Shown: positions 15,033 through 23,559, counted from the first letter of the stretch. The stretch: DNA of 40,134 nt from an uncultured Chloroflexota bacterium (GCA_903864435.1 CAIPFY010000182.1:1-40134), one strand, 5' to 3'. Notes: a model not told the origin generated them from the sequence alone. A program made the numbers and translations.

Positions 15033-15060
15033 TAGGGACACAGTTTGCGCCGCGTCCCTA
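15033..15060. repeat. Inverted repeat, 7-bp arms, just downstream of the SPFH gene
   Basis: TAGGGAC (15033-15039) and GTCCCTA (15054-15060) flank 14 bp of GC-rich sequence. It resembles the short palindromic repeats scattered in filamentous bacterial genomes, from memory. It sits 44 bp after the SPFH stop and could also fold as the 3' end of that transcript. Confidence 0.5.
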
Positions 15061-15103
15061 CGAAAAACGCTTCCGGTTGTTCAGGCTAGGCAGTACGTTC
15101 CCG

Positions 15104-16906
15104 TTAGCCTTCGCTGGTCGGTTCGTCCGGGTTGGTCGGTGTGTTCATCTTCTGGATTTCGCTGCGGAGCATCATGCCCAGCAATGCTTCCACCAGACTG
15201 CCGCCGCCCTGTCCGCTGCCCCCGCCGTTGACCGCGATTTCCGGGATGATCCGCACGTTCTGATCGCCCACGATCTGCATGAGCTGAACAGCGGTGAACC
15301 CCTGCTGACCCATCGCTTCGGCCCCGGCGCGATACGCAGCGGCCTTCGCTTCACCGATGGCGCGGACGGCTTCGGCCTCGCCCTGCGCCTTCAAGCGGAT
15401 CGATTCGGCCTCACCTTCGGCCTGCTTGATCTGAGAACGCGCTTGCAGTTCAGCAATGCTCACGCCCTGTTCCGACTTCACCATGTTTTGCTGAATGTCG
15501 GCTAGTTCGGTGGCGCGTACCAATTGCTGACGCTGCGTTTGTGCTTCCTGCTGCACCTGATAGGTCTTGTTCTGTTCTTCCGCCAGCTTACGGTCGGTCA
15601 GCGTTTGCATCAGCGCCGGCGGCGGGACGATCTTGCCGATCAGCGTGTCAATCGCCTCCACATCATAGGCGCGGATGGCCTTGCCCACATGTACGGTGGC
15701 TTCCGCTTGCCGGTCACTACGGGCGTTCAGGAAGTCCAGCACCGTGTAGGACTGCGCCGCGTTACGGAAGTAGTTGCTGACGATGGGCTGCAACACATGA
15801 TCCACCATGTTTTGCACCGACCCGATGCGCGAGATCACCTTCGGGGCTTCCAACGCGCCCACATGGATGACCTGCGCCACATCCAACTCGAACGTGAAAC
15901 CGTCCTTCGAGTTGACCGTGATGGACGACAGCGTGGAGTCGTAGCTGTGTGCCTCGGTACGGGGCGACCAGTTCAGAACGATGTTGGTGGTCGGCACCAG
16001 TTCAACCTTCATGATGTGCGTGTTGATGGGGTGCTTGCCGGGATACAGTGGCGACACCCACACGCCCTTATGCCCGATGTTCACCAGATCGCCGTGCTTG
16101 AACTCGATGCCGCTGACATCAATATGCGCCTTGCCCACATACGAGATGACCACGCCCACATAGCCGATGGGGATTTCGGTCATCGGCACCTGTTCCACCT
16201 GTGCGAACCAGGGATTCAGGTTCCACGAACCGGACAGCAGCACCTGTTCTTGCAAACCACGCCGCCCGCCCGATTGCAAAAAGGCCTGCGCGTTCTGGAA
16301 GTTGTCGTGGCCGGGGATGTACAGGCCGGCGATTTCGCCCTCATCAATCGGTGCGCCGTCCAGCGTGGTCACGATGCCCACCTGATCGGGTTCGACCTTA
16401 TAGATTTCCAGATCGTCCTTGCTCATGCCGTGCTGGCTGGCACTGGCAGCCGTGATGATGGTGAACAGCGCGGTGTTGATGCGGTATGCGCCGCCGGTGA
16501 GAATGCCTAGCTGACGGCCTTTTTCGCCTTTGTTGGTCAGGAACTTACGCGCATCCTGAAAATCATCACAATCCACCACGCGCCCCAAAATGCGCTCCGG
16601 CGGAATGGATGAACCATCTGCCGCCACCACCAGCCCGATCTCGCCGGGGGGGATGACGGTGATAGGCACTCTCTTGACGCTGTAGAACCAGGGCACATAG
16701 CCAAAGTGAAAACCGGGCGCGAGCGTATCGGCCTGATAACCGGCCTCACCGTTGAGCGCGATCAAGCGGTCGGGCGACAGGGATTTGCGGGACGTGCGCT
16801 TGATGACCACGCCCACCTGTCGCTCATTGATGATGACCAGTCCGGTGACGGCGATGATGCCAAACACCACCACGATCACAACCAGAATCGGGATCAGCAG
16901 TTCCAT
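15104..16906 (-). CDS. SPFH/band-7 (flotillin-like) membrane protein with internal duplication
   Basis: A 600-residue membrane-anchored SPFH protein. A single N-terminal helix (3-25) is followed by two related modules: residues about 85-150 (PPGEIGLVVAADG... FQDARKFL... GAYRINTALF) and about 171-236 (EPDQVGIVTTLDG... FQNAQAFL... GSWNLNPWF). A third partial copy (IPIGYVGVVISYVG, 245-258) leads into the band-7 core to about 430. A helical, Ala/Glu/Gln-rich region follows (about 440-545: KQAEGEAESIRLKAQGEAEA), typical of flotillin oligomerisation. The tail is Gly-rich then polar. Such proteins form large membrane-associated cages or microdomains. ATG 16906 has GGAGGAA 6 nt upstream; ATG 16921 was rejected. 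It appears monocistronic. Confidence 0.88.
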   Translation of the reverse strand: MELLIPILVVIVVVFGIIAVTGLVIINERQVGVVIKRTSRKSLSPDRLIALNGEAGYQADTLAPGFHFGYVPWFYSVKRVPITVIPPGEIGLVVAADGSSIPPERILGRVVDCDDFQDARKFLTNKGEKGRQLGILTGGAYRINTALFTIITAASASQHGMSKDDLEIYKVEPDQVGIVTTLDGAPIDEGEIAGLYIPGHDNFQNAQAFLQSGGRRGLQEQVLLSGSWNLNPWFAQVEQVPMTEIPIGYVGVVISYVGKAHIDVSGIEFKHGDLVNIGHKGVWVSPLYPGKHPINTHIMKVELVPTTNIVLNWSPRTEAHSYDSTLSSITVNSKDGFTFELDVAQVIHVGALEAPKVISRIGSVQNMVDHVLQPIVSNYFRNAAQSYTVLDFLNARSDRQAEATVHVGKAIRAYDVEAIDTLIGKIVPPPALMQTLTDRKLAEEQNKTYQVQQEAQTQRQQLVRATELADIQQNMVKSEQGVSIAELQARSQIKQAEGEAESIRLKAQGEAEAVRAIGEAKAAAYRAGAEAMGQQGFTAVQLMQIVGDQNVRIIPEIAVNGGGSGQGGGSLVEALLGMMLRSEIQKMNTPTNPDEPTSEG

Positions 16907-17278
16907 TCTTTCCTCCCCCATCCAGTATGGACGGGAACCCCCTAATATGGAGCGAAACGAATACCTTTATCATACACCCGTCGGTGTAAGGTTCGGCAAA
17001 TTGTATTATCGGCCTAAACGGGGTGTCTCGATCCCCCAGAAATGGGGGAACACGAACGGGGGAAAACGAAGAATCTCACCCCTCGGTCTTCTGTCCATCA
17101 CGTGGTGTACTGTTTGGCGACGGGAAGCATCTGATTTGCCTACTTTCGTCCCTGACGCGCAGCGGAATTGCCGGGGATGAGGGTATTATTGATGTGACGG
17201 TTCGCACAAAACGGGGCGATGCGATAGCATTGTGCGCTTAAAGCAGCGTGCCGGGTTCGATCAGGAGATAGTCTGCTT
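16907..17278. other. Divergent intergenic region with operator-like palindrome and GNRA hairpin
   Basis: This 372-bp gap between the divergent SPFH and lipoprotein genes has no convincing ORF. It holds a weak minus-strand promoter (TTGCCG at 16999-16994, TATGAT at 16974-16969, 19 bp apart) with a 16-bp palindrome TACACCCGTCGGTGTA (16973-16988) between the boxes. Further on is a hairpin at 17032-17049 (TCCCCCA, GAAA loop, TGGGGGA). No clear plus-strand promoter was found for the lipoprotein. Confidence 0.5.
16973..16988. promoter_or_regulatory. 16-bp palindrome, candidate operator for the SPFH gene
   Basis: TACACCCGTCGGTGTA: perfect 6-bp arms around 4 bp. It occupies the spacer between candidate -35 and -10 boxes of the SPFH gene, a usual position for a repressor or MerR-like activator site. 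Function is inferred from position. Confidence 0.4.
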
Positions 17279-18538
17279 ATGTTCATACGACGTACTGTGG
17301 GTCAACGCGCCCTTTTGCTGGCGATCATCATCATACTGACGCTGGCCTTAACCGCCTGTAACCTTGCCAGTGGAACGGGCGACGGTGGGCAAAACACCGT
17401 CACGGGCGTGCCTGTGGTGCAGATCGCTGCGCCGCCGCCCAACGCCACCTTCCTTGAGAATGTGGCAGTCAATATTCAGGCGCTCGTTTCTAACGCGGGA
17501 ACGGATATTGACCGTGTAGAAATCCTTGTGGATGGCACCAACATCCAGACGTTGAAATCGCCCAACGCGGCGGGTGCCAGCAGTTTCAGCCTGTCGCAAG
17601 CGTGGCAATCTGCCGGAGCAGGACAGCACACCATCAGCGTGATCGCTTTCCGCGCCGATGGCAGCAGCAGCGTCCCCGCTACCGTAACGGTGTCGGTGGT
17701 ATCCAACCAACCGCTACCTTCGGCTACCGCAGCCATGCAGGGCGGCGGTCAGCCTGCGCAGCCCACGCCCAATAATGGCGGCAGCAACAACGACGGTCAA
17801 CCGGCACAGGCTACCCCCGTTCAAGAACAGCCCACTGCGCCGCCAGCAGAACCGACTGCGGTTCCAGCCAGCGCCACGCCGAGCAAGCCCACCGCCACGC
17901 TCAATCAGGGCGTGAACGTCCGCAGCGGCCCCAGCACCCTGTTTAACCCGCCCATCGGCAGTTTTGCCGCCGGACAGACCGCCGATATTGTGGCGAAAAC
18001 CCCGGCAGGCGACTGGTACAAGGTGCGTTACTACAACGGCGAGGGCTGGGTGTTCGGTCAATTGCTGACCGTATCGGGGGATGTGAACGCCATTCCGGTT
18101 GATGCAGGGCCACCTATTCCCACGCTCACGCCGGTTGTGCCGACAGCGATCCCCGCCACGCCTGTGCCGCCGACAGCGGTTTCGCAGGCTGACCTCGTGC
18201 TGGGCAACGTGGTCATCTCGCCCGATGTGCCGCTGAAGTGCAATCGCACCGTCGAGTTCAAGATTGATGTGGCGAATCTGGGGACAACGGCGACCACCGC
18301 CGGCGGGACGATCAGCATCCGCGACATCGCGGCGGCGGGCGAAACGACTACCAACGGCGTGTTCCCGGTGTTGAACCCCGGACAAACACAGAACATTGGT
18401 GGGATTTTCCTCACCGTTTCGATCAATGTGGGTGAAAATCACCGTCTGGTTGTGTCCCTCAATCCCAACGGAGCTGTTCCCGAAACCAACCCGAACAACA
18501 ACTCCCGCGAATGGAACTACACGCTGGCGGGCTGCTAG
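17279..18538 (+). CDS. Lipoprotein with Ig-like, SH3b and CARDB domains
   Basis: A 419-residue exported lipoprotein. The signal peptide ends in the lipobox LTAC with C27. Domains in order: an Ig-like module (about 42-140, AAPPPNATFLENVAVNIQA); a low-complexity linker rich in P, T, Q, N and A (about 145-205); an SH3b domain (about 206-262, GVNVRSGPSTLFNPPIG... GEGWVFGQLL); a second Pro-rich linker (262-298); and a C-terminal CARDB domain (about 300-415) ending NPNNNSREWNYTLAGC. This architecture suggests a surface adhesion, peptidoglycan- or ligand-binding protein. ATG 17279 has AGGAGAT 9 nt upstream. A strong terminator hairpin follows the stop. No enzymatic domain is present. Confidence 0.87.
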   Translation: MFIRRTVGQRALLLAIIIILTLALTACNLASGTGDGGQNTVTGVPVVQIAAPPPNATFLENVAVNIQALVSNAGTDIDRVEILVDGTNIQTLKSPNAAGASSFSLSQAWQSAGAGQHTISVIAFRADGSSSVPATVTVSVVSNQPLPSATAAMQGGGQPAQPTPNNGGSNNDGQPAQATPVQEQPTAPPAEPTAVPASATPSKPTATLNQGVNVRSGPSTLFNPPIGSFAAGQTADIVAKTPAGDWYKVRYYNGEGWVFGQLLTVSGDVNAIPVDAGPPIPTLTPVVPTAIPATPVPPTAVSQADLVLGNVVISPDVPLKCNRTVEFKIDVANLGTTATTAGGTISIRDIAAAGETTTNGVFPVLNPGQTQNIGGIFLTVSINVGENHRLVVSLNPNGAVPETNPNNNSREWNYTLAGC

Positions 18539-18556
18539 AGCCACCCGCAGGCACAG

Positions 18557-18589
18557 CACACGGGGCGGGTATCTCACCCGCCCCGTGTG
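18557..18589 (+). terminator. GC-rich 14-bp hairpin after the lipoprotein gene
   Basis: Perfect inverted repeat, 18557-18570 with 18576-18589 (arms CACACGGGGCGGGT and its complement), 5-nt loop. It begins 18 bp after the stop. The U tract is poor (ATTCC), so termination may need help, but the stem is very stable. Confidence 0.7.
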
Positions 18590-18626
18590 ATTCCGGGCGT
18601 TAAGTCCACTTTAGGCCAGCGTGTAC

Positions 18627-18656
18627 TTGTTTGGACTTATCCTCTATTCCTACAAT
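18627..18656 (+). promoter_or_regulatory. Candidate promoter of the MFS pair
   Basis: TTGTTT (18627-18632) and TACAAT (18651-18656) with 18 bp between. The start near 18663 would give a leader of about 128 nt before the ATG at 18791. Moderate match only. Confidence 0.4.
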
Positions 18657-18790
18657 CACCATACACATTTGTGCATAACGGACAACGTGACAGACCGAAA
18701 CTCGCTCTGCTGCTACGGGTCGCGGAACGGTTGTTTTGTGCCGCCACAGTGTTCAAAATCCGAAGTAACAATACGAATGCAGTACGCCTT

Positions 18791-20038
18791 ATGACCACCA
18801 CCGCCGCCGCCAAACCCCCTTCCGCGCTCCAGCACAGCACCTTGTCCGCGCTGCGCTACACCAACTTCCGCCTGTATTTCATCGGGCAGGTGGTGTCGCT
18901 GTCCGGCACATGGATGCAGTCGGTGGCGCAGGGCTGGCTGGTGTTCCACCTCACGCAGTCCGAACTGGCGCTAGGCATCGTGGCTTGCGCGGCGGGTGTA
19001 CCGGCGCTGATCTTGTCGCCGGTGGCGGGGGTGATGGTCGAACGGATACCGCGCCGCAACATCCTGATCTTCTCGCAAATCTACCAGATGATTCTGGCCT
19101 TCGTGCTGGCCTTCCTGACGGCTACCAACATGGTGCAGGTCTGGCACATTATCGTGCTGGCCTTCCTGCTGGGCATCATCAACGCGATTGACGCCCCCGC
19201 CCGCCAAACGATCATCAAAGATATGGTCGGCACCGAGAACCTGCCTAGCGGGATCGCACTGAACGCCATCATGTTCAACGCCTCGCGGGTGGTGGGGCCT
19301 GCTGCCGCCGGAATCGCTCTCACGCAGCTGGGGCCGGCGTGGTGCTTCTTCGTCAACGGCCTGAGCTTTCTGGCTGTGATTTTCATGCTCATTATCATCA
19401 AAGTGCAAACGCTAGTCGCCAAAAACGACCAGTTCGCGCCACTCGCCCGATTGCGCGAAGGGCTGGCTTTCGCCCGCCATCATGCCACCATTCGCCCGCT
19501 GCTGCTGCTGGCGATCAATGCCAGCCTGTTCACGGTGAACATTTCCACGCTGCTGCCGGCCTTTGCCGATACGGTGCTACATTCGCCCAAAGAAGGTTTC
19601 GCGGCACTCAGCACCGCCACCGGAATCGGCGCGGTCATCGCCGCCATGCTCATCCCCATCGCCGGACGACGCTTCGGGCGCGGGCGCGTGGTGACGGTGA
19701 TGGGCATCTTCACCACACTGGCCTGCATCGTCGTCAGCCAGACCAGCGACGCGACCATTGCCACGATTTTTATGGGCATCTACGGCTTCGCCATCATCAT
19801 GCAGTTCACCACAGTCAACACGCTGATCCAGAGCGAAGTGCCGGACGAATTTCGGGGGCGAGTCATCAGCCTGTACACGCTATCGTGGTTCGGCGTGTCG
19901 CCCTTCGGGGCGCTGGCGCTAGGGCTGGTGGCGCAGTTGATCGGCGCACCCATCGCCATCCTCATCTACAGCATCATCGGCGGCGTGCTAGGCGGCATCG
20001 TCGCGCTGCGTTCGCCAGAAATGCGGCGGTTGTGGTGA
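18791..20038 (+). CDS. MFS transporter, EntS-like (first of a tandem pair)
   Basis: A 415-residue major facilitator of the MFS_3/EntS-like group (PF05977), with about 12 membrane helices. Family features are NFRLYFIGQVVSLSGTWMQS near the N-terminus, NAIDAPARQTIIKDMV at the end of the first bundle and QSEVPDEFRGRVISLYTLSW in the second half. It likely exports a small molecule (siderophore, drug or peptide) by proton antiport; the substrate is unknown. The start at 18791 was chosen because it gives exactly the length of the downstream copy; the frame is open to 18587 but that region looks like leader sequence. The next gene starts 13 bp after the stop. Confidence 0.86.
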   Translation: MTTTAAAKPPSALQHSTLSALRYTNFRLYFIGQVVSLSGTWMQSVAQGWLVFHLTQSELALGIVACAAGVPALILSPVAGVMVERIPRRNILIFSQIYQMILAFVLAFLTATNMVQVWHIIVLAFLLGIINAIDAPARQTIIKDMVGTENLPSGIALNAIMFNASRVVGPAAAGIALTQLGPAWCFFVNGLSFLAVIFMLIIIKVQTLVAKNDQFAPLARLREGLAFARHHATIRPLLLLAINASLFTVNISTLLPAFADTVLHSPKEGFAALSTATGIGAVIAAMLIPIAGRRFGRGRVVTVMGIFTTLACIVVSQTSDATIATIFMGIYGFAIIMQFTTVNTLIQSEVPDEFRGRVISLYTLSWFGVSPFGALALGLVAQLIGAPIAILIYSIIGGVLGGIVALRSPEMRRLW

Positions 20039-20051
20039 CAGGTTCGCATCC

Positions 20052-21299
20052 ATGAGCGCCACACCCACCACACAACCGCCGTCGGCGCTCTCGCACAGTG
20101 CCTTATCCGCGTTGCGTTTCAAGAATTTCCGGCTGTACTTCATCGGGCAGGTGATTTCGCTGTCCGGCACATGGATGCAGTCGGTAGCACAAGGGTGGCT
20201 GGTCTATCACCTCACCCAGTCCGAACTGGCGCTAGGCATCGTGGCCTGCGCCGCCGGATTGCCCGCGCTGCTGCTGTCGCCGGTGGCGGGGGTGGTGGTG
20301 GAACGCTGGCCGCGCCGCAGCATCCTCATTTACGCGCAAACCGGTCAGATGATTCTGGCGTTCGTGCTGGCGGCGCTGACGGCGACCAATACGGTGCAGG
20401 TGTGGCATATCGTCCTGCTGGCGTTCCTGCTGGGCGTGACGAACGCGGTGGATGCGCCCGCCCGCCAGATTATCATCAAGGACATGGTGGGGGCGGAAAA
20501 CCTGCCTAGCGGCATCGCGCTCAACGCGATCATCAACAACGCTTCGCGGGTGGTGGGGCCAGCGGCTGCCGGTCTGGTACTCACGCAAATCGGCCCGACG
20601 TGGTGCTTTTTCGTCAACGGCCTCAGCTTTCTGGCGGCCATTCTCATGCTGGTCGTCATCCATGTGCAAACGCTGGTGGTCAAGCACGCGCAGTTCGCGC
20701 CGATGGCTCGCCTGCGCGAAGGGGTGGCTTTTGCCCGTCATCACGCCACGCTGCGCACGCTGCTGCTAATGACGGTGGTCGCCAGCCTGTTCACGGGCAA
20801 TATCAACACGCTACTGCCTGCCTATGCCGATACCGTGCTGCACTCGCCCAAAGAGGGCTTCGCCGCGCTCAGTACCGCCACCGGCGCGGGGGCGGTACTC
20901 GCCGCCATGCTGATTCCGGTTTTCGGGCGGCGCTTCGGGCGCGGGTGGGTGGTCACGGTGATGGGCGCGTTCACGCTGCTCAGTGGTGTCGTTGTGGCGC
21001 TCACGAGCGATTTGACGATGGCGACCGTGTTCATGGCGATTAACGGCTTCGCGCTCATCATGCAGTTCACCACGGTCAACACGCTGATTCAGAGCGAAGT
21101 GCCGGACGAGTTCCGGGGGCGCGTCCTCAGCCTGTACACGCTGTCGTGGTTCGGCCTCTCGCCGTTCGGGGCGCTGATTCTGGGGGTGGTGGCGCAGGGG
21201 ATCGGCGCACCCGCCGCCATCCTCATCTACACGCTGATCGGCGGCGTGTTGGGCGGGTACGTGGTGCTACGCTCCCGCGAGACGCGGCAGTTGTGGTAG
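20052..21299 (+). CDS. MFS transporter, EntS-like (second of a tandem pair)
   Basis: A 415-residue protein, the same length as the preceding gene and roughly 80% identical to it by eye over the full length. The two copies align at a constant offset of 1261 bp with no net insertion or deletion. Same family features: NFRLYFIGQVISLSGTWMQS, NAVDAPARQIIIKDMV and QSEVPDEFRGRVLSLYTLSW. Differences concentrate in membrane helices, including the middle ones, which may alter substrate range. The pair could act as two separate exporters or as a hetero-oligomer. A bidirectional terminator follows. Confidence 0.86.
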   Translation: MSATPTTQPPSALSHSALSALRFKNFRLYFIGQVISLSGTWMQSVAQGWLVYHLTQSELALGIVACAAGLPALLLSPVAGVVVERWPRRSILIYAQTGQMILAFVLAALTATNTVQVWHIVLLAFLLGVTNAVDAPARQIIIKDMVGAENLPSGIALNAIINNASRVVGPAAAGLVLTQIGPTWCFFVNGLSFLAAILMLVVIHVQTLVVKHAQFAPMARLREGVAFARHHATLRTLLLMTVVASLFTGNINTLLPAYADTVLHSPKEGFAALSTATGAGAVLAAMLIPVFGRRFGRGWVVTVMGAFTLLSGVVVALTSDLTMATVFMAINGFALIMQFTTVNTLIQSEVPDEFRGRVLSLYTLSWFGLSPFGALILGVVAQGIGAPAAILIYTLIGGVLGGYVVLRSRETRQLW

Positions 21300-21308
21300 G
21301 AAAAACAA

Positions 21309-21331
21309 CACCCCGCCTATGCAGCGGGGTG
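21309..21331. terminator. Bidirectional terminator between MFS and rhamnose operons
   Basis: CACCCCGC (21309-21316) and GCGGGGTG (21324-21331), 8-bp stem, 7-nt loop. The plus side continues with CGTTTGTT and the minus side with TTGTTTTT, so it can stop both convergent transcripts; the minus-strand T tract is the better one. Confidence 0.82.
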
Positions 21332-21363
21332 CGTTTGTTCAAGGTAAAGAAGCCGCAGCCGCC

Positions 21364-22125
21364 TTAGCTGCTGGCGGTGAACATGTTGCGGCGGAAGATT
21401 TCGTCAGGCCGCTTGTAGATGTGCTTCACATCTTCGCGGCTCATGAACACCGGGCCGCCGATGCTGCTGGCACCGATGAAAATCCGCGCCGCCTTCACAC
21501 CCATCGCCGTGATGTTCAGCACTTCCGTCGGTGTCTTGCCGAGCGCGATAAAGCCGTGATTCTGCATCAGGATGACCTTCGGCGCTTCGCCCTGTTCATC
21601 CATATAGCGCCACACCCGTTCGCGGATCGCCAGCGCCAGCGGCAGACCGGGGTCTACATACGGCACGAACACCGACTGCGGCCCGCACAGCACCACTTCG
21701 TCCGGGAACATGCGGTTTTCGGCAAAATCGCGGGCGCGGGCGCTGCACAAAATCTGGTTGACGGCGGCAGGGTGCGTGTGACCGATGTAGTCCACGCCGC
21801 ACTCGTTCAGCACCATCGCGTGAAACGTCACTTCTACCGAAGGCGTGGCTTTAGAACTGGAGTCCACTTTGGCGGCATTCATCGCCGCCTTCTGCGCCGC
21901 CAGATCGCCGGGGGAACGTTCCAGCATCTCCAGAATCGGGGCAAAGCGCACCGCCACGAACCCTTCCGGGCTGATGTCGCGCATCCCCTGTCCGCTGGCC
22001 TTAATCCAGAACGAGTCGTCATTCACGCGGCGCGAAGTGTTGCCCTCGCCAATAATCACATAGTCGTTTTCCGGTCGCCCCAGTTCGCGGGTCATATCCA
22101 GAAGCGGTTTGAGGGTATCGTCCAT
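21364..22125 (-). CDS. rhaD: Class II sugar-phosphate aldolase (probable L-rhamnulose-1-phosphate aldolase)
   Basis: A 253-residue class II aldolase/adducin-family enzyme (PF00596). It contains GEGNTS near the N-terminus, the catalytic glutamate in PSVEVTFH, the zinc pair HTHP and a further ligand in QNHGFIALG. In this operon it most likely splits L-rhamnulose 1-phosphate to dihydroxyacetone phosphate and L-lactaldehyde; L-fuculose-phosphate aldolase activity cannot be excluded. ATG 22125 has GGAG 7 nt upstream; the frame extends to 22206 but without a ribosome site. It lies 200 bp after the binding-protein gene with a stem-loop between, so its expression may differ from the transporter genes. 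Confidence 0.82.
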   Translation of the reverse strand: MDDTLKPLLDMTRELGRPENDYVIIGEGNTSRRVNDDSFWIKASGQGMRDISPEGFVAVRFAPILEMLERSPGDLAAQKAAMNAAKVDSSSKATPSVEVTFHAMVLNECGVDYIGHTHPAAVNQILCSARARDFAENRMFPDEVVLCGPQSVFVPYVDPGLPLALAIRERVWRYMDEQGEAPKVILMQNHGFIALGKTPTEVLNITAMGVKAARIFIGASSIGGPVFMSREDVKHIYKRPDEIFRRNMFTASS

Positions 22126-22258
22126 GAGTGTCTCCAGTTCGCTTTCGATACACAGCCGCGCATCCCTCTCATCCGCACAGCGCAGGAGTAAGGCGATAAC
22201 GGGCATCGGGGTTAAAGCAGTCCTGTGAATAAAAATAGTTGAGGGTACTTTTTGGGAA

Positions 22259-22283
22259 GGCGGGGAGCCAGAAGCCCCCCGCC
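22259..22283 (-). terminator. Stem-loop after the binding-protein gene (processing or attenuation site)
   Basis: GGCGGGG (22259-22265) and CCCCGCC (22277-22283) around an 11-nt loop, 43 bp beyond the binding-protein stop. No T tract follows on the minus strand, so it may protect the 3' end of the abundant binding-protein mRNA or partly stop transcription before the aldolase. Confidence 0.45.
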
Positions 22284-22325
22284 GTTTTCATCCGTCAGAT
22301 GCTGGCGGACGAGTGGAGACAACGA

Positions 22326-23468
22326 CTAGAAGTCGAAGCCGCCGATGTTTTCCTTGTTGAACACGAAGGCCGGGCCAAGCAGCACTTCGCTGCCATTGAC
22401 GACCTGGAGCATACCCAGACGGCCAGCCGACACTTCGGTGTCGCCGGGCTTGAAGGTACCATCCACAACGGCACGCATGACGTAGACGGCGGCGTAGCCC
22501 AGATCAACCGGGTTCCACAGCACGACCGACTTCACGCAGTCCGATTCAACGAAGGGCTTCATCGGGTTCGGGGTCGCCAGACCGATGACCGCAACCTTAC
22601 CGCACAGTCCCGCCTGCGTAACAGCGTCCGCCGAGTTCGGGGTCGCCACGCTGGTCATACCGAACAGACCCTGAATTTCCTCACCGTACTTGTTCAGCAG
22701 GGTGTTGGCCTGATCGAAGGACAGCTTCGAGTCTTCCTGAGCTTCGACAGTTTCGAGCCACTTCAGGTTGGGGTAGCACTTGCCGGCATAGGCCCACATT
22801 TCCGAAATCCAGCGCGACTGGTTCGGGGTGGTGAAGGTGCTGGTGACGATACCGAAAGCGGCGCTGTCGCCCTTTTCGGTCACGAGGCTATCAATGAGCG
22901 CCTTGGCGATGCCATTGAATTCGGCCTGATTGACGAACCATTCACGGGCGTCCGGCTGCGCATTGGCATCGTAACCCACGACATGGATACCAGCTTCCAG
23001 AGCCTTCTGGAGAACCGGGGCAATCGCAACCGGGTCATTGGCGGCGAACAGAACGCCGTTCACGCCCTGCGTGATGTAGTTGTCAATGAAGGTGATCTGA
23101 TCGTCAATGTTCGCTTCGGTCGGGCCGTCATTGATGACCGTGACGTTGCCCAGTTCGGCGGCAGCTTCCTGCGTGCCCTGAGCGGTGGCATTGAAGTAGC
23201 CGATGCCGACCAGCTTCGGAATATCCACAACGGTGATTTCCGCGCCAGTCAGATCAGGGGCGTTGACAGCCATGCCGCCATCATAAGCGGGGGCTTCGGG
23301 GGCTTCGGTCGCAGCGGCATCAGCCGGGGCAGCTTCGCCATTGGCGCATTCCAGCGGGTTGACGGGCAGATCATCGGCGCCGTCCCAACGAGTTTCCTGT
23401 GCGCTGACCATGCCGACTACGCCGAGCAGCATAACGACCAGTACGAGTGCGAAAATTTTCTTAGCCAT
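22326..23468 (-). CDS. rhaS: Rhamnose ABC transporter substrate-binding protein
   Basis: A 380-residue periplasmic-binding-protein-like protein of the RhaS/RbsB type (Peripla_BP_4). The signal peptide MAKKIFALVLVVMLLGVVGM... likely cleaves after VSA (residue 23). A 40-50 residue Ala/Glu/Pro-rich linker (EAAPADAAATEAPEAPAYDG) precedes the binding domain, which begins near ITVVDIPKLVGIGYF. Binding-domain features include FIDNYITQGVNGVLFAANDP and VVGYDANAQPDAREW. It captures the sugar outside the membrane. ATG 23468 was chosen since the signal peptide starts there; GAGGAG lies 13 nt upstream. An internal promoter lies directly upstream. Assignment to rhamnose rests on the neighbouring rhamnulokinase. 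Confidence 0.87.
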   Translation of the reverse strand: MAKKIFALVLVVMLLGVVGMVSAQETRWDGADDLPVNPLECANGEAAPADAAATEAPEAPAYDGGMAVNAPDLTGAEITVVDIPKLVGIGYFNATAQGTQEAAAELGNVTVINDGPTEANIDDQITFIDNYITQGVNGVLFAANDPVAIAPVLQKALEAGIHVVGYDANAQPDAREWFVNQAEFNGIAKALIDSLVTEKGDSAAFGIVTSTFTTPNQSRWISEMWAYAGKCYPNLKWLETVEAQEDSKLSFDQANTLLNKYGEEIQGLFGMTSVATPNSADAVTQAGLCGKVAVIGLATPNPMKPFVESDCVKSVVLWNPVDLGYAAVYVMRAVVDGTFKPGDTEVSAGRLGMLQVVNGSEVLLGPAFVFNKENIGGFDF

Positions 23469-23559
23469 GTTTCTAGATATGCTCCTCAAATTGATCGTGA
23501 AACGTGTATCACAGACAAAACCGAACAGACTACAGGATAGTGCATCACCTCCCTCACTT

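Noticed and set aside
15524-16510. 328-codon plus-strand frame opposite the SPFH gene
   Set aside because: Shadow of a clear SPFH protein; biased composition rich in His, Arg and Asp.
18587-18790. N-terminal extension of the first MFS protein
   Set aside because: The tandem copy starts exactly 1261 bp downstream of 18791, so the 68 extra residues are leader; they also overlap the terminator hairpin.
22239-23540. 433-codon plus-strand frame opposite the binding-protein gene
   Set aside because: The complementary strand encodes a signal peptide and a binding domain in a coherent operon.
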